From Companilactobacillus heilongjiangensis (GTDB lineage Bacteria; Bacillota; Bacilli; Lactobacillales; Lactobacillaceae): DNA of 64,000 bases. Position 1 is the first letter of the stretch, and each line of letters starts with the position of its first letter. Below are positions 34,547-42,157 of this stretch, one piece after another. The stretch spans positions 1,364,001 to 1,428,000 of the forward strand of contig NZ_CP012559.1 in assembly GCF_000831645.3 (NCBI RefSeq), in the 5' to 3' direction. Below the pieces are notes generated by a model. That model was not told the origin of the DNA. It searched no databases and saw only the letters and a program-made list of their open reading frames with translations. A program made the position numbers and the translations under genes.

Positions 34547-35842
34547 TTATTCATTAGTCTTTCCTTGAATAACGATTGGATCATAATCAAGTTGAATGAG
34601 GCCATCTTTCACATGAACCAAGGAATTGTTGAGCATATTGGTATAACTGTCGCTTGGCAAGGCAACTGGTACCTCGCTTGACATCCCTTTCAATGTGAAT
34701 AGACCAATTCTAATAATATCACCGTAACGATAAGTAACTTCAACTGTATCGTTTTCTAGAGCCGTTACCTTATAGTTACCTGAAACTTGAATGTCGCTTT
34801 GACTCAACTCATGCATCCGTTCAATCAATGATGACAAGTCCATCTTAGCGTCTCTCCAGTCCAATTTATCGGAGTCAAACAAACTTGGCGTATGCTTAAA
34901 GCCATATTCTTGACCGGCATAAATCAACGTTGAACCCTTTTGGAACCCAGAGAATGCCGTCCAATTATACATGTCATTTTCATTAATGAACATACTGTGG
35001 GCTCTTGGTTGATCATGATTTTCCAAACCACGCATCTTAATATAGTTCTTAGGATAGATAACGCCTTGTGTATTCAAAGCCTCAACGTATTTCTTGAGCA
35101 AAATGTCACCTTTAACGTAAGCACGCCATGTTTGGTCAATATCATAGTCATAAGTCATATCAAAAGCACTATAAAGTTCAGCATCCGAAGAAACGTGGAA
35201 GCCTTTGCCTTTCAAGTCTTGGATATAATCTTTACTTGTTGATTCAGCTAACCACACAGTCTTAGGGTTAACTTTGGCAACTTCTTTACGTGCCTCTTTC
35301 CAGAATTCAATTGGAACTTGTGGAGCCACGTCACATCTGAAACCATCAACAATTTTGGCATAACGCTTCAATGTTTCGATTTGATAATTCCACAAAGCTT
35401 TGTGAGAATAGTCTAACTCTGCAACGTCAGTCCATTCTTCATTCTTGTTGTATAGTTTGCCATTCTTATCGTGTAAGAACCACTCAGGATGAACTTGTAG
35501 CAAGACAGAGTCACGTGAAGTGTGATTATAGACAATATCAAGCATAACTTTCATACCATGGTCGTGAATCGACTTAACAATCTTCAAAAAGTCTTGCCAC
35601 GTACCCAGTTTCGGATCAATAGCACGATAATCTTTAATTGAATATGGTGAGCCCAGTTTACCCTTACGGTTTTTTCTACCAATAGGATAAATAGGCATCA
35701 ACCAAATATAGTCGGTACCGAGGTTTTTGATACGTTGTAAATCTGGTTCGAGCGCCATCAAAGTACCTTTTTTCGTGTGATTTCTAACAAAAATGGAATA
35801 AATTTGAACTTTTCTTAATTTAACATCCGTCTGACTTGCCAT
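34547..35842 (-). CDS. GH13 alpha-amylase family enzyme
   Basis: 431-residue cytosolic glycoside hydrolase; no signal peptide. The (beta/alpha)8 barrel motifs are visible: region I MLDIVYNHTS, region II GFRCDVA (nucleophile Asp), region III WLAEST (acid/base Glu) and region IV LENHDQPR (transition-state Asp). Product specificity is uncertain: relatives in maltodextrin clusters hydrolyse or rearrange maltooligosaccharides or alpha-1,6 branches. It is short for the family, with a reduced C-terminal domain. It follows the oligo-1,6-glucosidase gene by 12 bases in the same operon. Confidence 0.82.
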   Translation of the reverse strand: MASQTDVKLRKVQIYSIFVRNHTKKGTLMALEPDLQRIKNLGTDYIWLMPIYPIGRKNRKGKLGSPYSIKDYRAIDPKLGTWQDFLKIVKSIHDHGMKVMLDIVYNHTSRDSVLLQVHPEWFLHDKNGKLYNKNEEWTDVAELDYSHKALWNYQIETLKRYAKIVDGFRCDVAPQVPIEFWKEARKEVAKVNPKTVWLAESTSKDYIQDLKGKGFHVSSDAELYSAFDMTYDYDIDQTWRAYVKGDILLKKYVEALNTQGVIYPKNYIKMRGLENHDQPRAHSMFINENDMYNWTAFSGFQKGSTLIYAGQEYGFKHTPSLFDSDKLDWRDAKMDLSSLIERMHELSQSDIQVSGNYKVTALENDTVEVTYRYGDIIRIGLFTLKGMSSEVPVALPSDSYTNMLNNSLVHVKDGLIQLDYDPIVIQGKTNE

Positions 35843-35854
35843 TATTACACCCCT

Positions 35855-37516
35855 CTATTTTCTCGATTCCAAAGCACAACATCCCCAAGGACCTAATTCA
35901 ATGGTCCCACCGGTTTTCTTGATTGATTCATTTGTTAATACACTCTTCCAAGCGACTTTTGGCAATGCAAAGGTCTTTTTTTGATCAGAAAAGTTAGCAA
36001 TGACTAGTCCTTTAGACTCAGTCGTCTTTCTAAGATAAGCATAAATCTTTGGGTCGGTAATTAGCAATTGATAATTACCGCTAGTGAAACATTCGTGTTT
36101 TTTTACACGTAAAAGTTTTCGATAAAATGTCATAACACTGTTATCATCGGTGATTTCTTGGTCAACATTGTTCGTATCAGTCTGAGCCCAGTTCCATGGC
36201 TGCTGCTTTGAAAAACCATGATACTGTGAATCATCCCACTGCATTGGACCACGAGCCGTCATTTCATCTTGATTATTCAACAAGTTCAGAATCGTTTTAT
36301 CATCATATGACTTTTGACGCAGACTATTAATCAAATCCAACGCACGTTGATCGTCAAAATCAGTAATTTTTTGATACTTTAAACCATGCATACCGATTTC
36401 TTCACCATAATAAACTACTGGAATCCCACGTTGCAAGAATAAGAGCATTGCCAATAATTTGGTAACTTTGTCATCTTCAACTGGTAAATTCAAACGGTCC
36501 AACACACGGCTAATATCATGATTTCCCCAAGTCAACGTTGGCAAACTGACGTGATCAAGCACGCTTTCCCAAGTTACATAAGTCCGTTTCAAAGAATCTA
36601 ACGATAGTTGGCGGTTTTGGAAAAACTTGGGGATGTCTTTATTGCTGTCATCATAAACTTCACCATAATTATCGGAGTTCACGACCACATCACAGACATT
36701 GCCATCAGGACGTGTATATTCGGCCGCATCACGAGCCTTGGCTGAAGAAGCCTCACCAAATAAGAAAGCATCTGGTTTGTACTCTTTGATTTCCTTAACG
36801 AAACCAGCCATATAATCTTTCACAGCCGGAAGTTTAGCATAAAAAGTATCATCAATAGGAAACTTCTCGTCCGTCATTAACGAATTCTGGTCTAAATTAG
36901 CTTTCGCAATATGAATAAACGCATCGAGTCTAAAGCCATCGACACCCTTTTCCAACCAAAACTTGGCGATATCAGCGACTGACTTTTGGACCTCGGGATT
37001 CTTCCAATTCAAATCGGGCATCTTCTTATCAAATAGATGGAAGTAATATTCATTCGAATTAGTAGGATTTTGCTCCCAAACGCTGCCGCCAAAGAACGAG
37101 CCCCAATTATTAGGCTCATGTCCATCAACAGCATCGTGCCAAATATAGTAGTCCTTAAATATGCTGTTAGCATTATTGACCGCGTCTTTAAACCATGGAT
37201 GTTCATCCGACGTGTGGTTAATCGGTAAATCCCAAATAATGTGTAAGCCTAGCTTATGAGCCTTCTCAATCATTTCTGAAAAGTCATCAGTATCCCCTAA
37301 AATTGGATCAATGGCAAAATAATTTGAAACATCATAACCGTTATCAACTTGTGGTGATACGAAGATAGGGTTCAACCAGATTGTGTTGAAACCCATATCC
37401 TTAATGTAACGTAAACGCTTAGTTACCCCCTGTAAGTCACCGATGCCATCGTCATTAGTATCCTGAAAACTTTTAGGGTAAATTTGGTAAATAATAGCTT
37501 TATCATACCAATTCAC
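35855..37516 (-). CDS. malL: Oligo-1,6-glucosidase / alpha-glucosidase (GH13_31)
   Basis: 553-residue cytosolic enzyme releasing glucose from isomaltose-type or short malto-oligosaccharides. The N-terminus WYDKAIIYQIYPKSFQDTNDDGIGDL with the Asp-rich metal loop is diagnostic. Catalytic regions are DLPINHTSDEH, GVDGFRLDAF (nucleophile), FLFGEASS (acid/base) and TWGNHDISR. The start is GTG with GGGGG 9 bases upstream. First gene of a two-gene unit with the GH13 enzyme, with a LacI-type operator in its upstream region. Confidence 0.9.
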   Translation of the reverse strand: MNWYDKAIIYQIYPKSFQDTNDDGIGDLQGVTKRLRYIKDMGFNTIWLNPIFVSPQVDNGYDVSNYFAIDPILGDTDDFSEMIEKAHKLGLHIIWDLPINHTSDEHPWFKDAVNNANSIFKDYYIWHDAVDGHEPNNWGSFFGGSVWEQNPTNSNEYYFHLFDKKMPDLNWKNPEVQKSVADIAKFWLEKGVDGFRLDAFIHIAKANLDQNSLMTDEKFPIDDTFYAKLPAVKDYMAGFVKEIKEYKPDAFLFGEASSAKARDAAEYTRPDGNVCDVVVNSDNYGEVYDDSNKDIPKFFQNRQLSLDSLKRTYVTWESVLDHVSLPTLTWGNHDISRVLDRLNLPVEDDKVTKLLAMLLFLQRGIPVVYYGEEIGMHGLKYQKITDFDDQRALDLINSLRQKSYDDKTILNLLNNQDEMTARGPMQWDDSQYHGFSKQQPWNWAQTDTNNVDQEITDDNSVMTFYRKLLRVKKHECFTSGNYQLLITDPKIYAYLRKTTESKGLVIANFSDQKKTFALPKVAWKSVLTNESIKKTGGTIELGPWGCCALESRK

Positions 37517-37533
37517 AATAAGCGGCCCCCTTC

Positions 37534-37549
37534 GTGTAAACCCTTACAC
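37534..37549. promoter_or_regulatory. Inverted repeat just upstream of malL
   Basis: GTGTAAACCCTTACAC has 6-bp arms around a 4-base centre, directly before the malL ribosome site and downstream of a possible minus-strand promoter (TTGCTT, 18 bases, TATACT). It could be an additional operator or a leader hairpin. Confidence 0.35.
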
Positions 37550-37555
37550 ACCAGT

Positions 37556-37587
37556 ATAAAAAAGTAAGCCTCACGTAAGCAAGGCTA
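37556..37587 (-). terminator. Hairpin between lacI-type gene and malL
   Basis: Minus strand AGCCTTGC pairs with GTGAGGCT around TTAC and is followed after ACA-like spacing by TTTTTT. Likely the terminator of the regulator gene, overlapping the malL promoter. Confidence 0.55.
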
Positions 37588-37594
37588 TCTTCAA

Positions 37595-37608
37595 TGTTAT
37601 CGGTAACA
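37595..37608 (+). promoter_or_regulatory. Putative LacI-family operator upstream of malL
   Basis: TGTTATCGGTAACA, identical to the site in front of the malE operon. It lies 3 bases after the regulator stop and about 80 bases upstream of the malL GTG. Confidence 0.65.
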
Positions 37609-37610
37609 AA

Positions 37611-38558
37611 TTAATCGCGCAATGTCCCACCTAAACTAATCTTAGGCTCAAAGACTAATGCACCCTGTTTGGCATTCGTATCGATCTTATCTAGCAAATT
37701 TTCACCACAGGCGCTGCCCATTTCAATAATCGACTGTTTGATAGTCGTTATTTTAGGCGAAGCAACCTGATTCAAAAATACACCATCAAACCCAGTTACA
37801 CCATAGTCATCAGGAATTTTCCCGCCACAACGAGTAATTCCCCGAACGATTCCAATGGCCAAACGGTCTGAGGCACAAATAAATGCTGTGTTTTTAGTAA
37901 TATTTTCCCAATTATCACGGACAAACTGTTCCGCCAAATGACTATGATTGCCAAATCGATGTAACTCCGGCATCATTCGTTTCTCTTGAACCTGTTGTAA
38001 ATAACCAGCCTCACGTGAATACTCAAATGATTCCTTCGAGTCGATTCCCACGTAAATCAAGCGTTCATAGCCCTTTTGTAAAGCCAACTGTGATAACAAA
38101 TAAGTCCCCGCTTTGTTATTAGTATCAACATAGTCGAAACCATAACGATTCTCACCAAAGATAACTACTGGTTTATTCAAGTTGTTGATCCACTCAACAT
38201 CCTGTTCACGCATACCAGTAATGATATAACCATCACAATTACCAATATCGAAGTTTTTACGCGTGACTAGCTGCAACGAATATTGGTGTAGATCTAAAGT
38301 CTTAGCAATACCGATCATTAAATTCATATAATATGGTTCTGTCGTATCAATATCTTCCAAAATACACAACTTAATAATCCGGGTACTCTTGTTAACTAAG
38401 GCCTTTGCAATCATATTGGGATGGTAATCTAATTCTCGCATGGCTTGGTAGACTAATTGTTTTAACTCGTCAGTGACCTTATCTGGATGATTGATGACTC
38501 TTGAGACAGTCATCTTTGAAACATTGGCCTTTTTTGCCACATCAACTAAAGTCGTCAT
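37611..38558 (-). CDS. malR: LacI/GalR family transcriptional regulator of the maltose locus
   Basis: 315 residues. The N-terminal HTH is MTTLVDVAKKANVSKMTVSRVINHP and the hinge helix YHPNMIAKALV ends near residue 55. A sugar-binding periplasmic-like core follows (FICASDRLAIGIVRGI, GVTGFDGVFLNQVASPKITTIKQ). The ATG at 38558 is used because GAGGGG lies 6 bases upstream; a longer reading from 38573 would swallow that site. Being next to malL and upstream of two identical operators, it is the best candidate for the maltose-responsive repressor. The symbol is assigned from context. Confidence 0.88.
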   Translation of the reverse strand: MTTLVDVAKKANVSKMTVSRVINHPDKVTDELKQLVYQAMRELDYHPNMIAKALVNKSTRIIKLCILEDIDTTEPYYMNLMIGIAKTLDLHQYSLQLVTRKNFDIGNCDGYIITGMREQDVEWINNLNKPVVIFGENRYGFDYVDTNNKAGTYLLSQLALQKGYERLIYVGIDSKESFEYSREAGYLQQVQEKRMMPELHRFGNHSHLAEQFVRDNWENITKNTAFICASDRLAIGIVRGITRCGGKIPDDYGVTGFDGVFLNQVASPKITTIKQSIIEMGSACGENLLDKIDTNAKQGALVFEPKISLGGTLRD

Positions 38559-38651
38559 GCATTTCCCCTCCATATATCACAAATTAATTATACCAATTTA
38601 ATGCGTTTTCAAACCTAATTTTATAAAATAGTTAATTATTATTGTTTTTGG

Positions 38652-38839
38652 ACCTCCAGAATCGCGGCAGGAGGATAGTCTGCTGTGTGGACCGGGTCGA
38701 GCCAAGGTCTCGATCCTCGATTTTGAGCTTTGCAAAATACGCAAATCTCAAAACTCGTCCTGTGCTGTAAGAACGGGAAGTACACCCGTCCTAACACCAC
38801 TACCACTGCTGACTATCCTCCTGCCACGATTCTTCCGGT
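38652..38839 (+). repeat. Structured dispersed element R5
   Basis: 188-bp copy. The closing arms ACCTCCAGAATCGCGGCAGG and CCTGCCACGATTCTTCCGGT pair with a different sequence from the other copies but keep the TCC/TCC loop. P3 is TTTTGAGCTTTGC...GCAAATCTCAAAA. P4 is the most divergent (AGAACGGGAAGTACACCCGTCCT). It lies between the divergent lacI-type and glycosyltransferase genes. Confidence 0.85.
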
Positions 38840-39187
38840 TGGGGTTTTCTGGTCAGCATTTATTGCCTTATTAATAAGGTAATTGACCTTACAATGCGTA
38901 AAACCATAAAATCATTTAATCACTATACTTTAGACTAGACCAATTTCAGTAAATATATATTCATCTGACATTAAATGGGAAGCACTTGTTGACTTAACAA
39001 CCTCATCGGTAATTTATTCAAACAATTGGAACCCTCATTTAATTATCAATTCAACAAAAGATGAATACCTTCAGCCTTAGAAGCGGCGGCAAATTGTCCC
39101 TTAGACAAAACGGACATCCTCTATATTTGCTTAATTGTTTAAACAAGAAGAATATGGTATTGAAATCTTATTAAAGAGATGATAAAT
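38840..39187. other. Intergenic stretch without a supported gene
   Basis: AT-rich sequence between element R5 and the glycosyltransferase gene. It must hold that gene's promoter, but no clear -35/-10 pair stands out. A 23-codon minus-strand ORF near 39116 has its ATG fused to the ribosome-like AGAGG and is not credible. Nothing else seen. Confidence 0.4.
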
Positions 39188-40477
39188 ATGGTTATCTATT
39201 TAATTGCTGTCACTGTTTTTATGATTCAATGTTTTATCATGTTTTTTGTTTATCTAACCGAAAAGAAACCTCGCAAACATGCTACTCCTGTCGCTTCTAA
39301 ATCTACTGTTCCTATGGATGAATTTTTCTACTTTATTTTGATTCCTTGTTTAAATGAAGGAAAAGTTATTCAGAATACGTTACAGAATGTTTTGAAATTA
39401 CCGGGTCAAAAGCATATTTTTGTTATTGATGATGACTCGATTGACGATACTTTGATTAAAGTTAATAACGTCGATGGTCCTATTTCTACTATTAGAAGGA
39501 AGCTTCCTAAGGCTCGGACTGGTAAGGGTGACTCGCTCAACACTGCTATGCCGATGATTCAGATTTATATCCGGCGTCACCACCTTGATCCTAGTCGCTG
39601 TATTGTTGGCGTCATTGATGCTGACGGAGTTTTGAGCAACAATAGCATCGAGAAACTCAATGAAGCTTTCCATAATCCTCAAACTGCTGCCGCTCAACTG
39701 CGTGTTAAAATGAAAGCTCCTAAGAGAATTCTCCAGATTTTTCAAGATATCGAGTTCTTCACTATCAATCATCTAACTCAAATGTTTCGGAGTTATTTGG
39801 GTGCGGTTGCCCTTTGTGGTAATGGTCAATTTTTCCGGTACTCTACTATTACAAAGAAATTGGGTACGGCTCCTTGGGGCAATGCCTTGCTGGAAGATTA
39901 CGAACTCACCTTGCGGATGGAACTAAATGGCATTAAGATTCGCTATATTGGCAATGCTTACGTTGATCAAGAGGCTTTGTTAAGTGTAAAGAAGTTAGTT
40001 GTGCAACGTGCTCGCTGGGCTCAAGGCGGATTTAATTGCTGGAAATATTTCAAAAAGATTTTTACATCTAGAAAAATGTCCCCTACGCAAAAATTTGACT
40101 CTTATTTCTTCTTTTTCCAACCAATTTTAAATTTATTGGCTGACTTCAGTATTATCTACCTCACTGTTAAATTCATTATTCTTCATCTTCAAAATCCCGA
40201 ATTCCTGTCAGTTGTCTTCATTGCTTTAGCTATCTTGGGATTATTCTTCGGAACCATGTTCACTTTGATTTACCTACGTCAGTTGAAACTTCACAAACGG
40301 ATTGGGCAAATTATGAAGTCTGATGACATGTTCAACTTTAGAATTAGGATTCAGAAAATGTTTCTGGCTGTTGGTTTAATTTCCTATATATATGTAATTT
40401 TATTCTTCAGCTTGTTACTTTCAATTTACCATGAGTTGATTGGGCAACAAACTTGGAATAAGACTAACCGAATTTAA
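39188..40477 (+). CDS. Membrane glycosyltransferase family 2 (BcsA/IcaA-like)
   Basis: 429-residue processive-type GT2. One N-terminal transmembrane helix (IYLIAVTVFMIQCFIMFFVYL) precedes the catalytic domain: FILIPCLNEGKVI (nucleotide binding), FVIDDDSIDDT, GVIDADG (DxD), LLEDYELTLRM (catalytic ED near residue 240) and QRARW (QxxRW near 280). Two or more C-terminal membrane segments follow. Such enzymes polymerise or export beta-linked polysaccharide using UDP-sugars. There is no PilZ domain and no ica/pga partner nearby. The ATG at 39188 has AAAGAG 9 bases upstream. Confidence 0.85.
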   Translation: MVIYLIAVTVFMIQCFIMFFVYLTEKKPRKHATPVASKSTVPMDEFFYFILIPCLNEGKVIQNTLQNVLKLPGQKHIFVIDDDSIDDTLIKVNNVDGPISTIRRKLPKARTGKGDSLNTAMPMIQIYIRRHHLDPSRCIVGVIDADGVLSNNSIEKLNEAFHNPQTAAAQLRVKMKAPKRILQIFQDIEFFTINHLTQMFRSYLGAVALCGNGQFFRYSTITKKLGTAPWGNALLEDYELTLRMELNGIKIRYIGNAYVDQEALLSVKKLVVQRARWAQGGFNCWKYFKKIFTSRKMSPTQKFDSYFFFFQPILNLLADFSIIYLTVKFIILHLQNPEFLSVVFIALAILGLFFGTMFTLIYLRQLKLHKRIGQIMKSDDMFNFRIRIQKMFLAVGLISYIYVILFFSLLLSIYHELIGQQTWNKTNRI

Positions 40478-40500
40478 ACTTTGAACACACAAAAACAGGG

Positions 40501-40653
40501 GTTGTGACATAACTGTTTTTATCTTAAACATGCAGCACAAACGTGCAACAAAACATAACTTTTTCCGCTTAAAACAAATATGGACTGTAATCCAAAATCG
40601 GATTACAGTCCATATTTGCCTTAATGCTCGAAAGTTGACCATGTTTTGTCACA
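40501..40653. repeat. Dispersed hairpin element, copy H2
   Basis: About 153 bp with weak outer inverted repeats (TTGTGACATAAC and GTTTTGTCACAC). The core hairpin (40576-40617) pairs AAATATGGACTGTAATCC with GGATTACAGTCCATATTT. Against H1 the stem positions change on both sides and keep pairing, while the loop CCAAAATCGG and the flank TTTTTCCGCTTAA are identical. It lies between the convergent glycosyltransferase and YxeA-like genes. Confidence 0.75.
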
Positions 40654-40673
40654 CTCTCTGCTTTTTTAGTGCT

Positions 40674-41045
40674 TTATTTTAGAATTTGTTCAATTGATTT
40701 TCTAGGAACCTCAGATTTTTGTACCTTTTCCCAAGAAATAACTTGTTGACGTTTATCATTGTAAGTAACCTTTAAATAGTTATTTTCCTTGATAGGACGA
40801 CCTAGAGCACTGTCAAATTTGAGAAGCTTTTCATTGCCATTTTTATCATAACCACTCTGGTTGTAATAATATTCACGATAATCATTGCCAGAGCTATCTT
40901 GTTCGATAACCTCCTTGTATGAGGCTCCAATATATGTGTAATAATCGTCGCCACCATAATTTGGTACAAACCAGAATTCATAGCCTGCCAATGGTATCAA
41001 TAAAATAATAATCGCTATTAAGCCAACCCAAACTTTCTTGCTCAT
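40674..41045 (-). CDS. YxeA family (DUF1093) protein
   Basis: 123 residues. One N-terminal hydrophobic segment (KVWVGLIAIIILLIPLAGY) acts as signal peptide or anchor. The extracytoplasmic part carries the YxeA/DUF1093 pattern: YYTYIGASYKEV, YREYYYNQSGYDKNGNEKLLKFDSALGRPI and YLKVTYNDKRQQVISWEKV. The family has an OB-like fold and unknown function. The ATG at 41045 is chosen for GGAGG 7 bases upstream. Single gene, with an H element after its stop. Confidence 0.8.
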   Translation of the reverse strand: MSKKVWVGLIAIIILLIPLAGYEFWFVPNYGGDDYYTYIGASYKEVIEQDSSGNDYREYYYNQSGYDKNGNEKLLKFDSALGRPIKENNYLKVTYNDKRQQVISWEKVQKSEVPRKSIEQILK

Positions 41046-41180
41046 ATTCATTCCTCCATTACTTAAATGGAATGATAGCATAGCTCAAAAGGCTTTTGTC
41101 CTAACGTTTTTGTAAGGTTTGTAAGTATTATGGCATAAAAGCATTTATATCAAGTTATTCGACTACTAAAAATGTTAGTT

Positions 41181-41561
41181 TTAGAGGTTAAAATCAGCTT
41201 GATAATCGTGGATTTCATCGTGATATCTGACTGATATTGCTAATTTATCGGGCTTGGTTAAATTATAGTAAAAACTTTGATTTGCATAAATCACCTGCTG
41301 ATTCAAACTTGATAAGTCAAAATCTGATTCAATTTCATCAATTGTCACTGGCACTGGTCCGAGATTCTTGATCAATAATTGCTGACGGTTACGCTGGCAA
41401 ATTAAATAAGGCCTTGTGGCTTGTTGTAGCATTCGATTTCGTAGTTTCAGAGCACCGGCAATTCTAAATAATGCGATGCCACCCAAAATAACTCCGATAA
41501 TCAATGTAACTGTGATAAAAATAATAGTAATATTAAAGATCATTTGTGATGTAAAACTCAT
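41181..41561 (-). CDS. Small membrane-anchored protein, unknown
   Basis: 126 residues. A long N-terminal hydrophobic helix (IIFITVTLIIGVILGGIALFRI) is followed by a basic linker and a soluble beta-rich domain (RPYLICQRNRQQLLIKNLGPVPVTIDEI). The domain resembles the short C-terminal domains of lactobacillal hypothetical membrane proteins with an immunoglobulin-like NxGxxPxTI strand pattern. No family name can be given. Monocistronic. Confidence 0.6.
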   Translation of the reverse strand: MSFTSQMIFNITIIFITVTLIIGVILGGIALFRIAGALKLRNRMLQQATRPYLICQRNRQQLLIKNLGPVPVTIDEIESDFDLSSLNQQVIYANQSFYYNLTKPDKLAISVRYHDEIHDYQADFNL

Positions 41562-41668
41562 TTTCAGTCACTTCCAATAGTTTTTGTACTTATAGTATTT
41601 CATAGTGCAACGCATCTTACAATTCTGTCACATGAAACTAACATTTCAGTTATAAAGATGATTAGTTA

Positions 41669-41697
41669 TTTACATTTATTCTCGTGGTAGAGATAAT
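41669..41697 (+). promoter_or_regulatory. Sigma-A type promoter of candidate ncRNA
   Basis: TTTACA (41669-41674), 17-base spacer, GATAAT (41692-41697). Transcription would start near 41704. Confidence 0.55.
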
Positions 41698-41703
41698 AGT
41701 ATT

Positions 41704-41807
41704 CGATAGATGTCAGAGATATTTATCAAAAATAAAAAAAGTACATGCAATAGTTATGTTGACTCCGTAACTATAAAGGCCGTCCATTATGTATGGACGG
41801 TTTTTTT
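41704..41807 (+). ncRNA. Candidate small RNA or leader with terminator
   Basis: About 104 nt between a good promoter and a strong rho-independent terminator. It contains a hairpin ATAGTTA...TAACTAT (about 41751-41775) and ends in the stem CCGTCCAT/ATGGACGG followed by seven T (41780-41807). No credible ORF fits inside. It lies 52 bases before a 50-residue membrane peptide gene on the same strand, so it may be an independent sRNA or an attenuated leader for that gene. Confidence 0.45.
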
Positions 41808-41858
41808 GATATTAAAAAGCTGTGCTGGCATAATCAAGCTTGATTAGAGGTGAGTAAA

Positions 41859-42011
41859 ATGTCAGCATGGATGGTTTTTCTAAGACAATTACCAAGAGAT
41901 ATCTATTTTCCAAGATATTTGGAAATAACATTTGCCGCAGCATTAGGTATCAGCTTACTTATTCTTATTATCGTTAAATATAGAAGTGACAGAGGCCATC
42001 GGACACATTGA
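41859..42011 (+). CDS. Small single-pass membrane peptide (50 aa)
   Basis: ATG at 41859 with GAGG 8 bases upstream, TGA at 42009-42011. The N-terminus MSAWMVFLRQLPRDIYFPRY is amphipathic, one transmembrane helix follows (EITFAAALGISLLILIIV), and the tail is basic (KYRSDRGHRTH). The ribosome site is preceded by a perfect 16-bp palindrome TAATCAAGCTTGATTA (41831-41846), and a terminator begins inside the last codons. No family recognised; size and charge are compatible with a type I toxin-like or regulatory membrane peptide. Confidence 0.55.
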   Translation: MSAWMVFLRQLPRDIYFPRYLEITFAAALGISLLILIIVKYRSDRGHRTH

Positions 42012-42029
42012 GTTCGATGGTTTTTTTTT
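41996..42029 (+). terminator. Terminator overlapping the end of the 50-aa gene
   Basis: CCATCGGA pairs with TTCGATGG (one wobble) and is followed by nine T. The left arm lies within the last five codons of the small gene. Confidence 0.8.
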
Positions 42030-42081
42030 GCTGTATTCCAAGATGAAAGAAAAATCTGTAATATTAATTAGACATTAATAA

Positions 42082-42130
42082 CAAAGTACCGTTATAAAAA
42101 GGCAATATTACCTCTTATAACGGTACTTTT
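42082..42130. terminator. Bidirectional terminator of the giant adhesin gene
   Basis: AAAGTACCGTTATAA pairs perfectly with TTATAACGGTACTTT; it follows the adhesin stop by about 28 bases on the minus strand. Confidence 0.88.
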
Positions 42131-42157
42131 AAATTTTATTAGCCTATTTTTTCTTAA

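Noticed and set aside
41703-41845. 47-codon plus-strand ORF starting ATG TCA near 41711
   Set aside because: It runs straight through a strong terminator stem and T-run and has no ribosome site.
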